From assembly GCF_016427555.1 (NCBI RefSeq), contig NZ_JAELVS010000001.1, positions 930,001 through 994,000 on the forward strand: DNA of 64,000 nucleotides, given 5' to 3'. The position numbers and the translations under genes were made by a program. Positions 25,498 through 35,057 of this stretch are shown piece by piece. Source of the stretch: Marinobacter litoralis. Its GTDB lineage: Bacteria > Pseudomonadota > Gammaproteobacteria > Pseudomonadales > Oleiphilaceae. Position 1 is the first letter of the stretch, and each line of letters opens with the position of its first letter. Below the pieces are notes generated by a model. It saw nothing but the letters and a program-made list of their open reading frames with translations, did no database searches and was not told where the DNA came from.

Positions 25498-27240
25498 ATG
25501 CCGCATCGCGCTCATCTTTTTTCCTTGAGGTTTGCCCACGCACTGCGCGAAGCCTGTATTGATGAGCGGTACACCAGTTCCCGGTTTCTGAAGGACTTGA
25601 TGGCCGGCGTTACCGTCGGCATCATCGCCATACCGCTTGCTATGGCGCTGGCGATCGCCAGTGGTGTGGCCCCTCAGTACGGTTTGTACACCGCTTTTAT
25701 TGCCGGCTTCATCATCGCGGTGTTGGGTGGCAGCCGATTCAGTATTTCTGGCCCCACCGCCGCTTTTGTTGTCATTTTATACCCCATTGCCCAGAACTAT
25801 GGATTGGGCGGCTTGCTGCTGGCCACGCTGATGTCGGGTGTGCTGCTGGTGATGATGGCGCTGATGCGTTTAGGGCGTTTTATCGAGTACATCCCGGAAT
25901 CGGTCACGTTGGGTTTTACCGGTGGCATCGCGGTGGTTATTGCGACCTTGCAGGTCAAAGATTTCTTTGGCTTGTCGGTTGAAAGCATACCCGAGCCTTA
26001 TTGGGACAAGCTGGCGGTGCTGGCCCAGCAGATGCCGGCGCTCGACGGCATGAGTACCCTGGTCGCGGCCGCAACCTTGGCGGTCATGCTGCTTTGGCCC
26101 CGGCTCAAAACCCCGGTGCCTCCACATCTTCCGGCGGTGGTGATTGGTAGTCTGTTGGCGCTTTGGCTCAACGCGAACGGGGCAGCGATCGAAACCATTG
26201 GTTCCCGCTTCAGCTACTTGCTGCCAGACGGCAGCACAGGCGCCGGCATCCCCCCGTTCTTGCCTGAATTTACCTGGCCGTGGCAGCAGTTGAATGCACA
26301 GGGCGAGCCGGTGGGGTTGTCGTGGGCGATGCTTCAGGCGTTGTTACCGGCGGCGTTTGCGATTGCCATGTTAGGGGCCATTGAGTCGTTGTTGTGTGCG
26401 GTGGTGCTGGATGGCATGACTGGCAGGCGTCACAGCGCGAACAGCGAGCTGATGGGGCAGGGCATTGGCAACATTGTGGTGCCATTTTTCGGAGGCATTA
26501 CCGCAACGGCCGCAATTGCCCGTTCCGCTGCCAACTATCGCGCCGGTGCTGAGTCCCCGGTGTCGGCGATGATCCACGCTTTGGTGGTTTTGCTGGCGTT
26601 GGTGTCTCTGGCCGGCGTGCTGGCCTACCTGCCAATGCCCGCGATGGCCGCTTTATTAATCATGGTGGCCTGGAATATGAGTGAAGCGCCGAAAGCCGTG
26701 CACCTTCTGAAAACCGCGCCGCGCATGGATGTCCTGGTTTTTCTGACCTGTTTCAGCCTGACCGTTGTGCTGGACATGGTGATTGCCATAACCGCAGGGG
26801 TGCTGCTGGCGGCGGTGTTGTTCATGCGGGAAATGGCGCAGATGACCAAGGTTACTGACATTTCCGGCAGTAAGCGGGTCAAGCCGTTCGGTTTATCGGA
26901 AGACTGGCAGGTGTTCAAGATTAATGGTCCTCTGTTCTTTGCAGCGGCGGACCGGATCTTCGGTGATTTGGCGGGCCTGTCCCGGCAAACGCACGGTATC
27001 ATCCTGTACATGGATGGCGTGACCGTACTGGATGCAGGCGGCTTGTCGGCACTCAATAAACTAATTGCGAGTTGCCGCGAGGCCAACACTCAGATTTTTA
27101 TTGCGGATCTTCAGTTCCAGCCTCTGCGCACTCTGGCCCGTGCCGGTCTGCAGCCGGAGCCGGGTGTCAGCCAGTTCTATCCAACGTTGGCGGCAGCATT
27201 GGAAGCGGCCGCTTCTGGCTCTCTGCAGAATCTGCGTTAA
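25498..27240 (+). CDS. SulP (SLC26) family anion transporter with STAS domain
   Basis: A 580-residue membrane protein. The SulP core (about residues 30-440) shows LMAGVTVGIIAIPLAMALAIASGVAPQYGLYTAFIAGF, the SISGPTAAFVVIL anion-site region and ALLPAAFAIAMLGAIESLLCAVVLDGMTGRRHSAN. A cytoplasmic STAS domain (about 465-565) contains LYMDGVTVLDAGGLSALNKL. Members carry sulfate, bicarbonate or dicarboxylates by proton or sodium coupling. Substrate choice is not visible, and no carbonic anhydrase gene is adjacent. The CASTOR/POLLUX-like channel gene starts 23 bases later and is probably co-transcribed. Confidence 0.9.
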   Translation: MPHRAHLFSLRFAHALREACIDERYTSSRFLKDLMAGVTVGIIAIPLAMALAIASGVAPQYGLYTAFIAGFIIAVLGGSRFSISGPTAAFVVILYPIAQNYGLGGLLLATLMSGVLLVMMALMRLGRFIEYIPESVTLGFTGGIAVVIATLQVKDFFGLSVESIPEPYWDKLAVLAQQMPALDGMSTLVAAATLAVMLLWPRLKTPVPPHLPAVVIGSLLALWLNANGAAIETIGSRFSYLLPDGSTGAGIPPFLPEFTWPWQQLNAQGEPVGLSWAMLQALLPAAFAIAMLGAIESLLCAVVLDGMTGRRHSANSELMGQGIGNIVVPFFGGITATAAIARSAANYRAGAESPVSAMIHALVVLLALVSLAGVLAYLPMPAMAALLIMVAWNMSEAPKAVHLLKTAPRMDVLVFLTCFSLTVVLDMVIAITAGVLLAAVLFMREMAQMTKVTDISGSKRVKPFGLSEDWQVFKINGPLFFAAADRIFGDLAGLSRQTHGIILYMDGVTVLDAGGLSALNKLIASCREANTQIFIADLQFQPLRTLARAGLQPEPGVSQFYPTLAAALEAAASGSLQNLR

Positions 27241-27263
27241 ACTGCCCTCAAAAGAGGGTCATC

Positions 27264-29210
27264 ATGCTGCCATTTCGAATTATCGATCGAATCAAATTTG
27301 TTCTGGAACGCCAACTGCTTAAAGGCGCGGGTTTTCAATTATTGGTGGTCGGGCTTTTTATCGGCCTGATTTCACTGATTGGTGGCCTGTTGGTGGTGCC
27401 TCAAGGCGGTGAGTTTGAAGATCCGGGCGCCGCGATCTGGTGGGCGTTTCTGCGCCTCACTGACCCCGGGTATCTGGGCGACGACGCAGGTGCCTGGCAG
27501 CGAATTGTCTCAACCCTGCTGACGTTGCTTGGCTATGTGGTGTTTATGGGCACCCTGGTGGCCATCCTGACCCGCTGGTTGATTGCCAAGATGACGGATC
27601 TGGAACTGGGTCTGACACCCGTTACCCTGAGAAATCATGTGGTCGTGCTCGGTTGGACTGCACAAACACCTCCTTTAGTCGCCGAGTTGTTTGGTTCATC
27701 CGGCCGTATGCGGCGTTTTCTGGAGAAACACGATACCCAACGCTTGCGCCTGGTGGTGCTGGCGGAACAGGCCAGTGTTGAACAGGTATACGAACTGCGG
27801 AACGAGCCGGGGGTGGGCCGCCGCGCCCGTGAGGTGATCCTGCGCAGTGGTTCAGCGATTCAGCCTGATGCTTTGCATCGGGTGGCCTGTTTGGATGCGG
27901 CCGCCGTGATTGTACCTAGCCAGGGTTACGATGCCGACAGCCCGGTGACCTCCGATGTGGAAACCGTCAAAGCGCTGTTGTCGATTGCGGCCCAGGCCCG
28001 TCACTTTGGTGTGCCGCTGCCGTATGTGGTTGCCGAAATTCAGGACATGCGCAAGTTGTCGGTGATTGAGCGGGCTTACCCCGGGGCCGTTGAAGTGGTC
28101 GCGGGTGATTCCACCATCAGCCGCTTGATGGTGCAAAATGTCCTGCATCCGAATCTGTCAGAAGTGTATAACGAGCTTCTGACAGCTGGTGAGGGCAGTG
28201 AGATCTTCGTCCGGGGTGGTGAAACGGCCGAGGGGCTAACGCTGGGTGAACTGGCCTCACAAAGGCCAAATGCGATTGTGTTGGGGCTGTTGCATCCGGC
28301 TCAGTCTGGCGGTTGGGCGGTCAATCTGCTGGCGCCCTCTGATACCGTTATCCGAAGTGACGACCGGGTGGTGCTGCTTGCAGGAGATTATGCGCATACA
28401 GGCCCGGATCCGAAACTGGAATCTTTGCCGCGTGTCGAACGCATGCCGGCCCAAACCAGTAACCCCGTGGCTAGAGGCAAGCATCGAGTATTGGTGCTGG
28501 GCTGGAATCGAAGGGTGCCGGGTTTGGTAGAAGAATTCGGTAGCTACCCTGACCGGGAGTTCGAGCTGGACATGGTGTCGGCTACCCCCCTGCAAAATCG
28601 GCAACGCGAGATGTCGGGCTATGGTGTTGACCTAGAGAGCGTGAACGGGCGTTTGCTGGAGGCCGATTACATGGTGGAAGACGAGCTCCGAAAGCTCGAC
28701 CCGGCGTCATACGATACGGTGATGCTGTTGAGCAGCGACCGATTGGGCTCGGACGAAGAAGCCGACGCCCGTGCAATGGTGGGGTACTTGCAGCTGGAAG
28801 ACATACTGGCGGAGGCTCGGTGCAGGCCACAGGTTTTGCTGGAGCTGAGTGATCCCGATAATCGGCATTTGATGCATAACCATCGGAGCGAGATGCTGAT
28901 CAGCCCGATGATTCTCAGTCACGTTTTGGCGCAAGTCGCGTTGCGCAGGGAGCTGAGGGTGGTGCTCGACGAGCTGTTTACCGTAGGTGGTGCTGAAATT
29001 CAGTTCCGTGATCCTGAAGATTATCCCTTACCTGCCAGTGCGGATTTTCAGTTTCTCGAGAAAACGCTGGCGACCCGAGGAGAAATCGCTCTGGGCGTAC
29101 GTCGTGAAGCTGCCGATGAGCGTGGTCGGCATCTGCAAATGAACCTGCCCCGAAAGCAATACCTGGATCTTCGAAAAGGTGACCAGCTGCTGGTGATGAG
29201 CCGAACCTGA
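27264..29210 (+). CDS. CASTOR/POLLUX-related ion channel with RCK-type domains
   Basis: A 648-residue protein from the ATG behind an AGAGGG ribosome binding site (the frame stays open 64 codons further into the SulP gene). Two membrane segments flank a pore-like loop (AAIWWAFLRLTDPGYLG). Two Rossmann/RCK regions follow: NHVVVLGWTAQTPPLVAELF near residue 118, and HRVLVLGWNRRVPGLVEEFG near 410. Plant CASTOR and POLLUX are cation channels of nuclear envelopes and plastids; bacterial relatives are little studied. The filter does not read TVGYG, so potassium selectivity is not assured. The pairing with a SulP transporter hints at coupled ion homeostasis. Confidence 0.82.
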   Translation: MLPFRIIDRIKFVLERQLLKGAGFQLLVVGLFIGLISLIGGLLVVPQGGEFEDPGAAIWWAFLRLTDPGYLGDDAGAWQRIVSTLLTLLGYVVFMGTLVAILTRWLIAKMTDLELGLTPVTLRNHVVVLGWTAQTPPLVAELFGSSGRMRRFLEKHDTQRLRLVVLAEQASVEQVYELRNEPGVGRRAREVILRSGSAIQPDALHRVACLDAAAVIVPSQGYDADSPVTSDVETVKALLSIAAQARHFGVPLPYVVAEIQDMRKLSVIERAYPGAVEVVAGDSTISRLMVQNVLHPNLSEVYNELLTAGEGSEIFVRGGETAEGLTLGELASQRPNAIVLGLLHPAQSGGWAVNLLAPSDTVIRSDDRVVLLAGDYAHTGPDPKLESLPRVERMPAQTSNPVARGKHRVLVLGWNRRVPGLVEEFGSYPDREFELDMVSATPLQNRQREMSGYGVDLESVNGRLLEADYMVEDELRKLDPASYDTVMLLSSDRLGSDEEADARAMVGYLQLEDILAEARCRPQVLLELSDPDNRHLMHNHRSEMLISPMILSHVLAQVALRRELRVVLDELFTVGGAEIQFRDPEDYPLPASADFQFLEKTLATRGEIALGVRREAADERGRHLQMNLPRKQYLDLRKGDQLLVMSRT

Positions 29211-29454
29211 GTGGGGGTCAATTCATTCGTGAGTGTGTGAATAGTGCAAGTGTTTGAGGTAAAAGTGGTTCAGATCACCATTCACCAAGAAAATGCTGGA
29301 AATACACGATATAAATTTCAATTATAAGATTGAACGCAGTAAAGTGTCGTCCAACGTCAACCTTAACCCGTTTTGGGGCTCCGGTTGGCAGCGGTTGGTG
29401 CCTGGCAGCACTGGCCCATACCTTTTGAACACAAACGTAGAAAGGATAGAGATC
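29211..29454. other. Leader region of isocitrate lyase
   Basis: A 244-base AT-richer stretch with no credible gene. The isocitrate lyase frame is open back to 29293, but the extension is low-complexity and lacks a ribosome binding site. No operator could be identified with confidence. Confidence 0.4.
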
Positions 29455-31053
29455 ATGCCCTACTCACAAGACGTTGATCAGATCGCTTCCATCGTCAAGC
29501 AAAACCCGACTTGGAACGCCATCAACCCTAAGCACGCTGCCCGCATGCGCGCCCAGAACAAATTCAAGACTGGTCTGGACATCGCTAAGTACACCGCGAA
29601 GATCATGCGTGAAGACATGGCCGCTTACGATGCCGACACTTCCAAGTACACTCAGTCTCTGGGTTGCTGGCACGGTTTCATTGGTCAGCAGAAGCTGATC
29701 TCTATCAAGAAGCACTTCGGTAGCACCAAGCGTCGTTACCTGTACCTGTCTGGCTGGATGGTTGCCGCTCTGCGTTCTGAGTTCGGTCCTCTGCCTGACC
29801 AGTCCATGCACGAGAAGACTTCTGTATCTGGCCTGATCGAAGAGCTGTACACCTTCCTGCGTCAAGCTGATGCCTGGGAACTGAACCACTTGTTCCGTGA
29901 CCTGGAAGCCGCTGAAAAAGCTGGCGACACTGCGAAAGCCGAAGAGCTGATCAAGCAGATCGACAACCACGAAACTCACGTTGTACCGATCATTGCTGAC
30001 ATCGACGCTGGTTTTGGTAACGCTGAAGCGACTTACCTGTTGGCCAAGCAGATGATCGAAGCGGGTGCGTGCTGCATCCAGATCGAAAACCAGGTTTCTG
30101 ACGAGAAGCAGTGTGGCCACCAGGACGGTAAAGTAACCGTTCCTCACGCCGACTTCCTGTCCAAGATCAACGCTGTTCGTCTGGCGTTCCTTGAGCTGGG
30201 TGTAGACGACGGTGTTATCGTTGCTCGTACCGACTCTCTGGGTGCTGGCCTGACCAAGCAGATCGCTGTAACCAACGAGCCGGGTGACCTGGGCGACCAG
30301 TACAACAGCTTCCTGGACGGCGAATACATCGAAGACGCTTCTCAGATCGAGAACGGCGACGTTGTGATCAAGTCTAACGGCAAGCTGCTGAAGCCGAAGC
30401 GTCTGGCTTCTGGCCTGTTCCAGTTCAAGCCAGGTTCCGGTGAAGACCGTGTTGTTCTGGACTGCATCACTTCCCTGCAGAACGGCGCAGACATGCTGTG
30501 GATCGAAACCGAGAAGCCTCACGTTGGTCAGATCGCTGGCATGGTAAACCGCATCAAGGAAGTTGTTCCCGATGCCAAGCTGGTTTACAACAACAGCCCG
30601 TCCTTCAACTGGACTCTGAACTTCCGTCAGCAGGTATTCGACGCCTGGAAGGAAGAAGGTAAAGACGTATCTGCGTACGATCGCGACCGTCTGATGAGCG
30701 CTGACTACGACGGCTCTGAGCTGGCTGAGCTGGCTGACGAGTGGACTCGTAACTTCCAGCGTGACGCGTCACGTGAAGCGGGTGTATTCCACCACTTGAT
30801 CACTCTGCCGACTTACCACACTGCCGCTCTGTCTACTGACAACCTGGCGAAAGGCTACTTCGGTGACGAAGGCATGCTGGCCTACGTTGCTGGTGTTCAG
30901 CGTCAGGAAATCCGTCAGGGCATCGCCACTGTTAAGCACCAGGACATGGCTGGTTCTAACATCGGTGACGACCACAAAGAATTCTTCGCAGGTGAAGCTG
31001 CGCTGAAGGCTGGCGGTAAAGACAACACTATGGGTCAGTTCGAGAACATCTAA
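29455..31053 (+). CDS. aceA: Isocitrate lyase (Pseudomonas-type)
   Basis: A 532-residue glyoxylate-shunt enzyme cleaving isocitrate to succinate and glyoxylate, needed for growth on acetate, fatty acids and alkanes. The active-site Cys lies in SDEKQCGHQDGKVTVPH, which differs from the enteric KKCGH at one position as is usual in this longer subclass. The Mg-binding region PIIADIDAGFGNAEATY and the SPSFNW motif are present. The start follows a purine-rich stretch (GAAAGGATAGAGATC). Codon choice is strikingly biased to CTG, CGT, GGT, AAC and similar, unlike its neighbours, implying very high expression. A strong terminator follows. Confidence 0.96.
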   Translation: MPYSQDVDQIASIVKQNPTWNAINPKHAARMRAQNKFKTGLDIAKYTAKIMREDMAAYDADTSKYTQSLGCWHGFIGQQKLISIKKHFGSTKRRYLYLSGWMVAALRSEFGPLPDQSMHEKTSVSGLIEELYTFLRQADAWELNHLFRDLEAAEKAGDTAKAEELIKQIDNHETHVVPIIADIDAGFGNAEATYLLAKQMIEAGACCIQIENQVSDEKQCGHQDGKVTVPHADFLSKINAVRLAFLELGVDDGVIVARTDSLGAGLTKQIAVTNEPGDLGDQYNSFLDGEYIEDASQIENGDVVIKSNGKLLKPKRLASGLFQFKPGSGEDRVVLDCITSLQNGADMLWIETEKPHVGQIAGMVNRIKEVVPDAKLVYNNSPSFNWTLNFRQQVFDAWKEEGKDVSAYDRDRLMSADYDGSELAELADEWTRNFQRDASREAGVFHHLITLPTYHTAALSTDNLAKGYFGDEGMLAYVAGVQRQEIRQGIATVKHQDMAGSNIGDDHKEFFAGEAALKAGGKDNTMGQFENI

Positions 31054-31080
31054 TCTCGACGATCTAAGCAGTGTTGAAAA

Positions 31081-31109
31081 GCGGCCCCGGAAACGGGGCC
31101 GCTTTTTTT
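31081..31109 (+). terminator. Intrinsic terminator of aceA
   Basis: GCGGCCCCG (31081-31089) pairs with CGGGGCCGC (31094-31102) around a GAAA tetraloop, followed by seven T. Confidence 0.95.
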
Positions 31110-31289
31110 GTGTCTGGAATAGCGTCAGGAAGGCTGACAAGTGTTCAAAAGCTAAGGTTCTGAAAGTTGGAGTTTAGCTCTACTTTGGCAGAGGGTCGTC
31201 CATATAAATGCCTGACACCTTGTAGGCGAATCTCTCGTTTTGAGCGCTTTGTTGTATGCTGCAAGAAGGTCGGCAAAAGGAGCGCGCTA

Positions 31290-33128
31290 TTGAACGTTGA
31301 GCAAGGCACGGTTTTTTTAGTGCTGGGTGTCACGCTGATCCTGTTTGTATGGAACCGCTTGCGTTTCGATGTGGTGGCCATGCTGGCGTTGTTGGCGGTC
31401 GCGGTTGCTGGCCTGGTGCCTGCCAGCGCCCTTTTTGCAGGTTTTGGTCACCCCGCGGTGATTACCGTGGCAGCCGTACTGGTGATTAGTCAAGGCTTGG
31501 TCAATGGTGGGGTGGTCGATGCAATTGCCCGGTATCTGGCCAGAATAGGGCATAACCCGGTGTTGCAGGTGGTGACGTTAACGGGGGTTGTTGCTCTGTG
31601 TTCAGCGTTTATCAATAACGTGGGGGCGTTGGCGCTGCTGATGCCGGTGGCCATCTGGATGTCTCGAAAGTCTGGCCGCTCACCGTCGTTTCTTCTAATG
31701 CCTCTGGCCTTTGGTTCGCTGCTGGGAGGCACCATCACACTCATTGGTACTCCGCCGAATATCATTATCGCCAGCTACCGCGAGGGTGGCACTTTCGGAC
31801 TGTTTGATTTTGCGCCCGCGGGACTGGCCATTACGGTTGCCGGGGTTGTCTTTATCGGACTCGTCGGTTGGCGCTTCACCCCCAAGCGGGTCAATCCTGC
31901 CGATGACGAGCCACTGTTCAACGTGGGGGACTATGTCACTGAGCTTCGAGTACCGGATGGCAGCGGTTATGCCGGTAGCACTTTGCATAACTTGCTGACC
32001 TCCGGTGAAGAAGAGGAAAGTGTGGCGGTGCTAGCCCTCATTCGAAGCGAGAAAAGTTCACCCGCGCCATCTCCCTATCAGGTGTTGCGGGAGGATGATG
32101 TTTTGTTGGTACAGGCGGATACCGAAAGTCTGCAGGAATTTGTCGAGAAAACCGGGCTTACATTGGCGAATACCGTTGAGGACTCTGAAGACGAACGCGA
32201 TGAAAACGCAGGTGAGGGCGAGCCGGCGCGGATCAAGCAGGCCCGGGCGGAGCGGGAGGAGGACATTGCGACCGGCGATGTCCGGCTTATGGAAGCGGTG
32301 ATAACCCCGTCCTCTGCGCTGATCGGGCGCACAACCAACCGTCTGAACCTTCGTGAGCGATATGGATTGAACGTGGTGGCCATTGCTCGTCAGGGGCACC
32401 GTTTGACCCAACGGGTGTCCGATATTCGGTTTCGCTCCGGCGATATCCTGCTGGTTCAGGCCTATGAAAATAATTTGATGGCGACGTTGCAAACACTCGG
32501 CTGCCTGCCTTTGGCGGAGCGTGAGCTGTCATTAGGGCGGCAGAAGAGCCTCTGGTTAGCGGGCGGTTTGTTCCTTGGAGCCATCGGCGTGGTGTTAGCG
32601 GGGCTGTTGGCGCCGCCAGTGGCCTTGGTGGCCTGTGCAGTGGCGATGGTGGTGTTCCAGCTACTGGATGCCAACGAGGCTTATCAGGCGATTGATTGGT
32701 CTGTGATTGTCCTGCTTGCCGCCATGATTCCGGTTGGCCAGGCGTTGGAAGCAACTGGCGGGGCAGATGTTATTGCTGCGCAAATTCTGGGCGTGGCCCA
32801 CGGGCAGCCAAACTGGGTGGCGCTCACCATCATCCTGACCGGATCGATGCTGTTGTCCAATGTGGTGAATAATGCAGCGGCCGCGGTACTGGTGGCGCCC
32901 ATTGCGCTGGGCCTGTCAGCACAATTGGGGTTGCCGGCAGATGCCGCGTTGATGGGCGTTGCTGTAGGAACCTCCTGTGCTTTCCTCACTCCCATTGGGC
33001 ACCAGTCCAATGCCTTGGTGATGGAGCCGGGCGGATACCGCTTCAGCGATTACTGGCGGTTGGGGCTGCCGCTTTCTCTGGTCGTTATCGGTGTTGCGGT
33101 ACCGGTGATCCTTTGGGTGTGGTCCTAG
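31290..33128 (+). CDS. SLC13-family transporter with two RCK/TrkA-C domains
   Basis: A 612-residue membrane protein. A TTG start is chosen because AAAAGGAG lies 7 bases before it and the reading MNVEQGTVFLVLGVTLILFVWNRLRFD matches the family N-terminus; the open frame further upstream has no ribosome binding site. Two halves of membrane segments carry the SLC13 signature regions FINNVGALALLMPVA, GTITLIGTPPNIIIASYREG, LSNVVNNAAAAVLVAPIA and FLTPIGHQSNALVMEPGGYRFSDYW. Two TrkA-C domains sit between them (about residues 205-290 and 330-410), with an acidic linker (EDSEDERDENAGEGE). Relatives carry sodium-coupled sulfate, dicarboxylates or other anions. Confidence 0.87.
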   Translation: MNVEQGTVFLVLGVTLILFVWNRLRFDVVAMLALLAVAVAGLVPASALFAGFGHPAVITVAAVLVISQGLVNGGVVDAIARYLARIGHNPVLQVVTLTGVVALCSAFINNVGALALLMPVAIWMSRKSGRSPSFLLMPLAFGSLLGGTITLIGTPPNIIIASYREGGTFGLFDFAPAGLAITVAGVVFIGLVGWRFTPKRVNPADDEPLFNVGDYVTELRVPDGSGYAGSTLHNLLTSGEEEESVAVLALIRSEKSSPAPSPYQVLREDDVLLVQADTESLQEFVEKTGLTLANTVEDSEDERDENAGEGEPARIKQARAEREEDIATGDVRLMEAVITPSSALIGRTTNRLNLRERYGLNVVAIARQGHRLTQRVSDIRFRSGDILLVQAYENNLMATLQTLGCLPLAERELSLGRQKSLWLAGGLFLGAIGVVLAGLLAPPVALVACAVAMVVFQLLDANEAYQAIDWSVIVLLAAMIPVGQALEATGGADVIAAQILGVAHGQPNWVALTIILTGSMLLSNVVNNAAAAVLVAPIALGLSAQLGLPADAALMGVAVGTSCAFLTPIGHQSNALVMEPGGYRFSDYWRLGLPLSLVVIGVAVPVILWVWS

Positions 33129-33727
33129 TTGTCCAGGAGCAAACCATAAAACACGGTTTCGATAAGTGTGGGGGCTATTTCAGCCAGAGGCCATTGTTCC
33201 GGAGCGGTCAGCCAGTGGAAAAACAGACCGAGCATTTGCGTATGCAGCAAGTAGGCGGCCTGCTCGGGCGTGAGGTGGGACCGCAGGCGCTTACGGTTTT
33301 CCGGCAGTCTCATCACCTCAATCAATTGTGCGATCGCACTGGCCGATAATTCACGGTGGCGAATCAGTGCCTGATCCGATTCGTTGCGGTGCAGCAGGAT
33401 GTAATGAACCCGAAAGTAGTGTTTGTCATTGGCCAGCTTTCTCAGTGCTAAAACACACATCGCTTTGAGGTTTTCAATGCTGCCGCCGCCCTCGCGGGCA
33501 CTCTCCAGCAATTCGCCCAACGGTGCGCGGACTCGTTCAAGCATTGCATCGAGAACGTCCTGTTTATTGCGGAAATGCCAGTAGATCGCGCCTCGGGTTA
33601 CACCGGCGGTATGGGCAATTTGTTCGAGCGACGCGCGCGCAACGCCCTTGTCGAAAAATACCTGCTCAGCGGCATCGAGAATGGATTCGCGAGTGGCTGC
33701 TGCTTCTGCTTTCGTTTTCCGTGCCAT
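33125..33727 (-). CDS. TetR/AcrR-family repressor, likely of the adjacent RND pump
   Basis: A 200-residue regulator starting MARKTKAEAAATRESILDAAEQVFFDKG. The N-terminal helix-turn-helix (ASLEQIAHTAGVTRGAIYWHFRNKQDV, residues about 32-58) is close to AcrR/TtgR types. The C-terminal ligand domain is Leu-rich and ends LIETVFYGLLLD. The frame continues 22 codons upstream, but that part overlaps the presumed operator. It is divergent from the adaptor-permease pair, the usual layout for a pump repressor released by its drug ligands. Its 3' end overlaps the SLC13 gene by 4 bases. Confidence 0.88.
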   Translation of the reverse strand: MARKTKAEAAATRESILDAAEQVFFDKGVARASLEQIAHTAGVTRGAIYWHFRNKQDVLDAMLERVRAPLGELLESAREGGGSIENLKAMCVLALRKLANDKHYFRVHYILLHRNESDQALIRHRELSASAIAQLIEVMRLPENRKRLRSHLTPEQAAYLLHTQMLGLFFHWLTAPEQWPLAEIAPTLIETVFYGLLLDN

Positions 33728-33781
33728 GGTCCCGTAACTATAGTGTCGGTATAAACCGTCAGTATAGCGGAATAAATGTTT

Positions 33782-33807
33782 ACATACATACACGAATGAA
33801 TGTATGT
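33782..33807. promoter_or_regulatory. Candidate TetR operator in the divergent pump promoter
   Basis: ACATACAT (33782-33789) and ATGTATGT (33800-33807) form a perfect 8-bp inverted repeat with a 10-base spacer. The pattern resembles operators of AcrR/TtgR-like repressors, which also use TACAT/ATGTA repeats. It lies about 80 bases before the adaptor start codon and 55 bases before the repressor start. Confidence 0.6.
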
Positions 33808-33884
33808 TGGCGTGCTAATTTTGCAGGCCGTTCTAACCTGCTTATTTACCCGGATTGATTTGCCTCGTGTTCAGGAGAACGCAC

Positions 33885-35057
33885 ATGACCATGGAATTAT
33901 CTCATCGCCCAGCTGCCCGCGCCGGGCTGATTATTGCAAGCTTATCGACCTTGTTGATGTTCGCTGGCTGTAGCAGTGAAGACAGTGCCGGTCAGCAGGG
34001 GGGTGGCGGTTTCCCGCCGGCAGCGGTAACGGTAGAAACGGCTGAGCTGAGCGATGCCACCGTTCGCCAGGACTATGCCGGACGGGCACGGGGTGCTCGG
34101 GAGGTGCAAGTTCGTGCACGAGTCAACGGGGTGCTCGAAGAGCGGCTTTATGCGGAAGGGCAAATGGTGCGGGAGGGCGACTCCCTGTTCCGTATCGACC
34201 CTAAACCGGCGGAAGCCGCGTTCCAGCAGGCCAAAGCACAGCGTCAGGTAGCGGAAGCCAATTTGCGTCAGGCCGAGCGGGAATGGGCCCGGATCTCATC
34301 CTTGTACAAGCGTAAAGCGGTGAGCGAGCGGGATCGTGATTCTGCGGAATCGGCTCTGGAGCTGGCCAGAGCCAATTTGGCCGTTGCCGAAGCGGGTATG
34401 ACCAAGTCGGAACTGAACCTTGGTTACACGCAAGTGACCGCGCCGCTCAGTGGCGTGACCAGTCTTGAGGATCTGCCGGAAGGCAGCTTGGTGGACGCAG
34501 GCACCTTGTTGACGACGATTGTACAGCTCGACCCGGTTCATGTGCGCTTTGCGTTGCCTGAAAACGACGCCAGTATTCGCCGTGCCGCAACGGAAGGCAT
34601 GGCCCGTTCTGATGAGGCGCAGGCCGTATCCGCCCGATTGGTGTTGGCGAATGGTGACGAATACCCATTGGAAGGCCGGATCGATTTCACTGCGTCCACG
34701 CTCGACCCACGCACCGGGTCGGTATCGGCGAGGGCGGTCTTCCCGAACCCGGAGCATGTGATTGTGCCGGGGCAGTTTGTTCGGGTGCGGGTTGAGCTGC
34801 AGAACTTCGAGAACGTGATCACCGTGCCCGAAGCAGCCATTGCCGAGGGGCCCAAAGGGCCGATGGTTTACGTGGTGGACGACGAAGGCAAAGCCCAGGC
34901 GCGTGGTGTCGAGTTGGGTCCTGTCACCAACGGCCGTCAGATTATTCTGAAGGGCTTGGAAGCCGGCGACCGGTTCATTGTGACCGGCCTGACCAACCTT
35001 CGCCCGGGTGCACCGGTCAAGATTACCAATAGCAAAGCCGGGGAGGGGGCGAACTGA
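33885..35057 (+). CDS. RND adaptor lipoprotein (AcrA/MexA-like)
   Basis: A 390-residue membrane fusion protein. The start is the ATG behind AGGAG. The lipobox LLMFAGC puts the acylated Cys at residue 29, so it is anchored in the inner membrane by lipid. Lipoyl half-motifs ([21 protein letters not shown] and [23 protein letters not shown]) flank an alpha-hairpin. The beta-barrel and membrane-proximal domains end in [11 protein letters not shown]. Its stop overlaps the permease start by one base. The divergent TetR gene probably controls it. Confidence 0.93.
   Translation: MTMELSHRPAARAGLIIASLSTLLMFAGCSSEDSAGQQGGGGFPPAAVTVETAELSDATVRQDYAGRARGAREVQVRARVNGVLEERLYAEGQMVREGDSLFRIDPKPAEAAFQQAKAQRQVAEANLRQAEREWARISSLYKRKAVSERDRDSAESALELARANLAVAEAGMTKSELNLGYTQVTAPLSGVTSLEDLPEGSLVDAGTLLTTIVQLDPVHVRFALPENDASIRRAATEGMARSDEAQAVSARLVLANGDEYPLEGRIDFTASTLDPRTGSVSARAVFPNPEHVIVPGQFVRVRVELQNFENVITVPEAAIAEGPKGPMVYVVDDEGKAQARGVELGPVTNGRQIILKGLEAGDRFIVTGLTNLRPGAPVKITNSKAGEGAN

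Noticed and set aside
29293..29454. 54-codon N-terminal extension of isocitrate lyase
   Set aside because: No family similarity, poor codon choice compared with the rest of the gene, and the inner ATG matches the known N-terminus.
29464..30522. 352-codon frame opposite isocitrate lyase
   Set aside because: It is a shadow caused by strong codon bias on the coding strand; no family resemblance.
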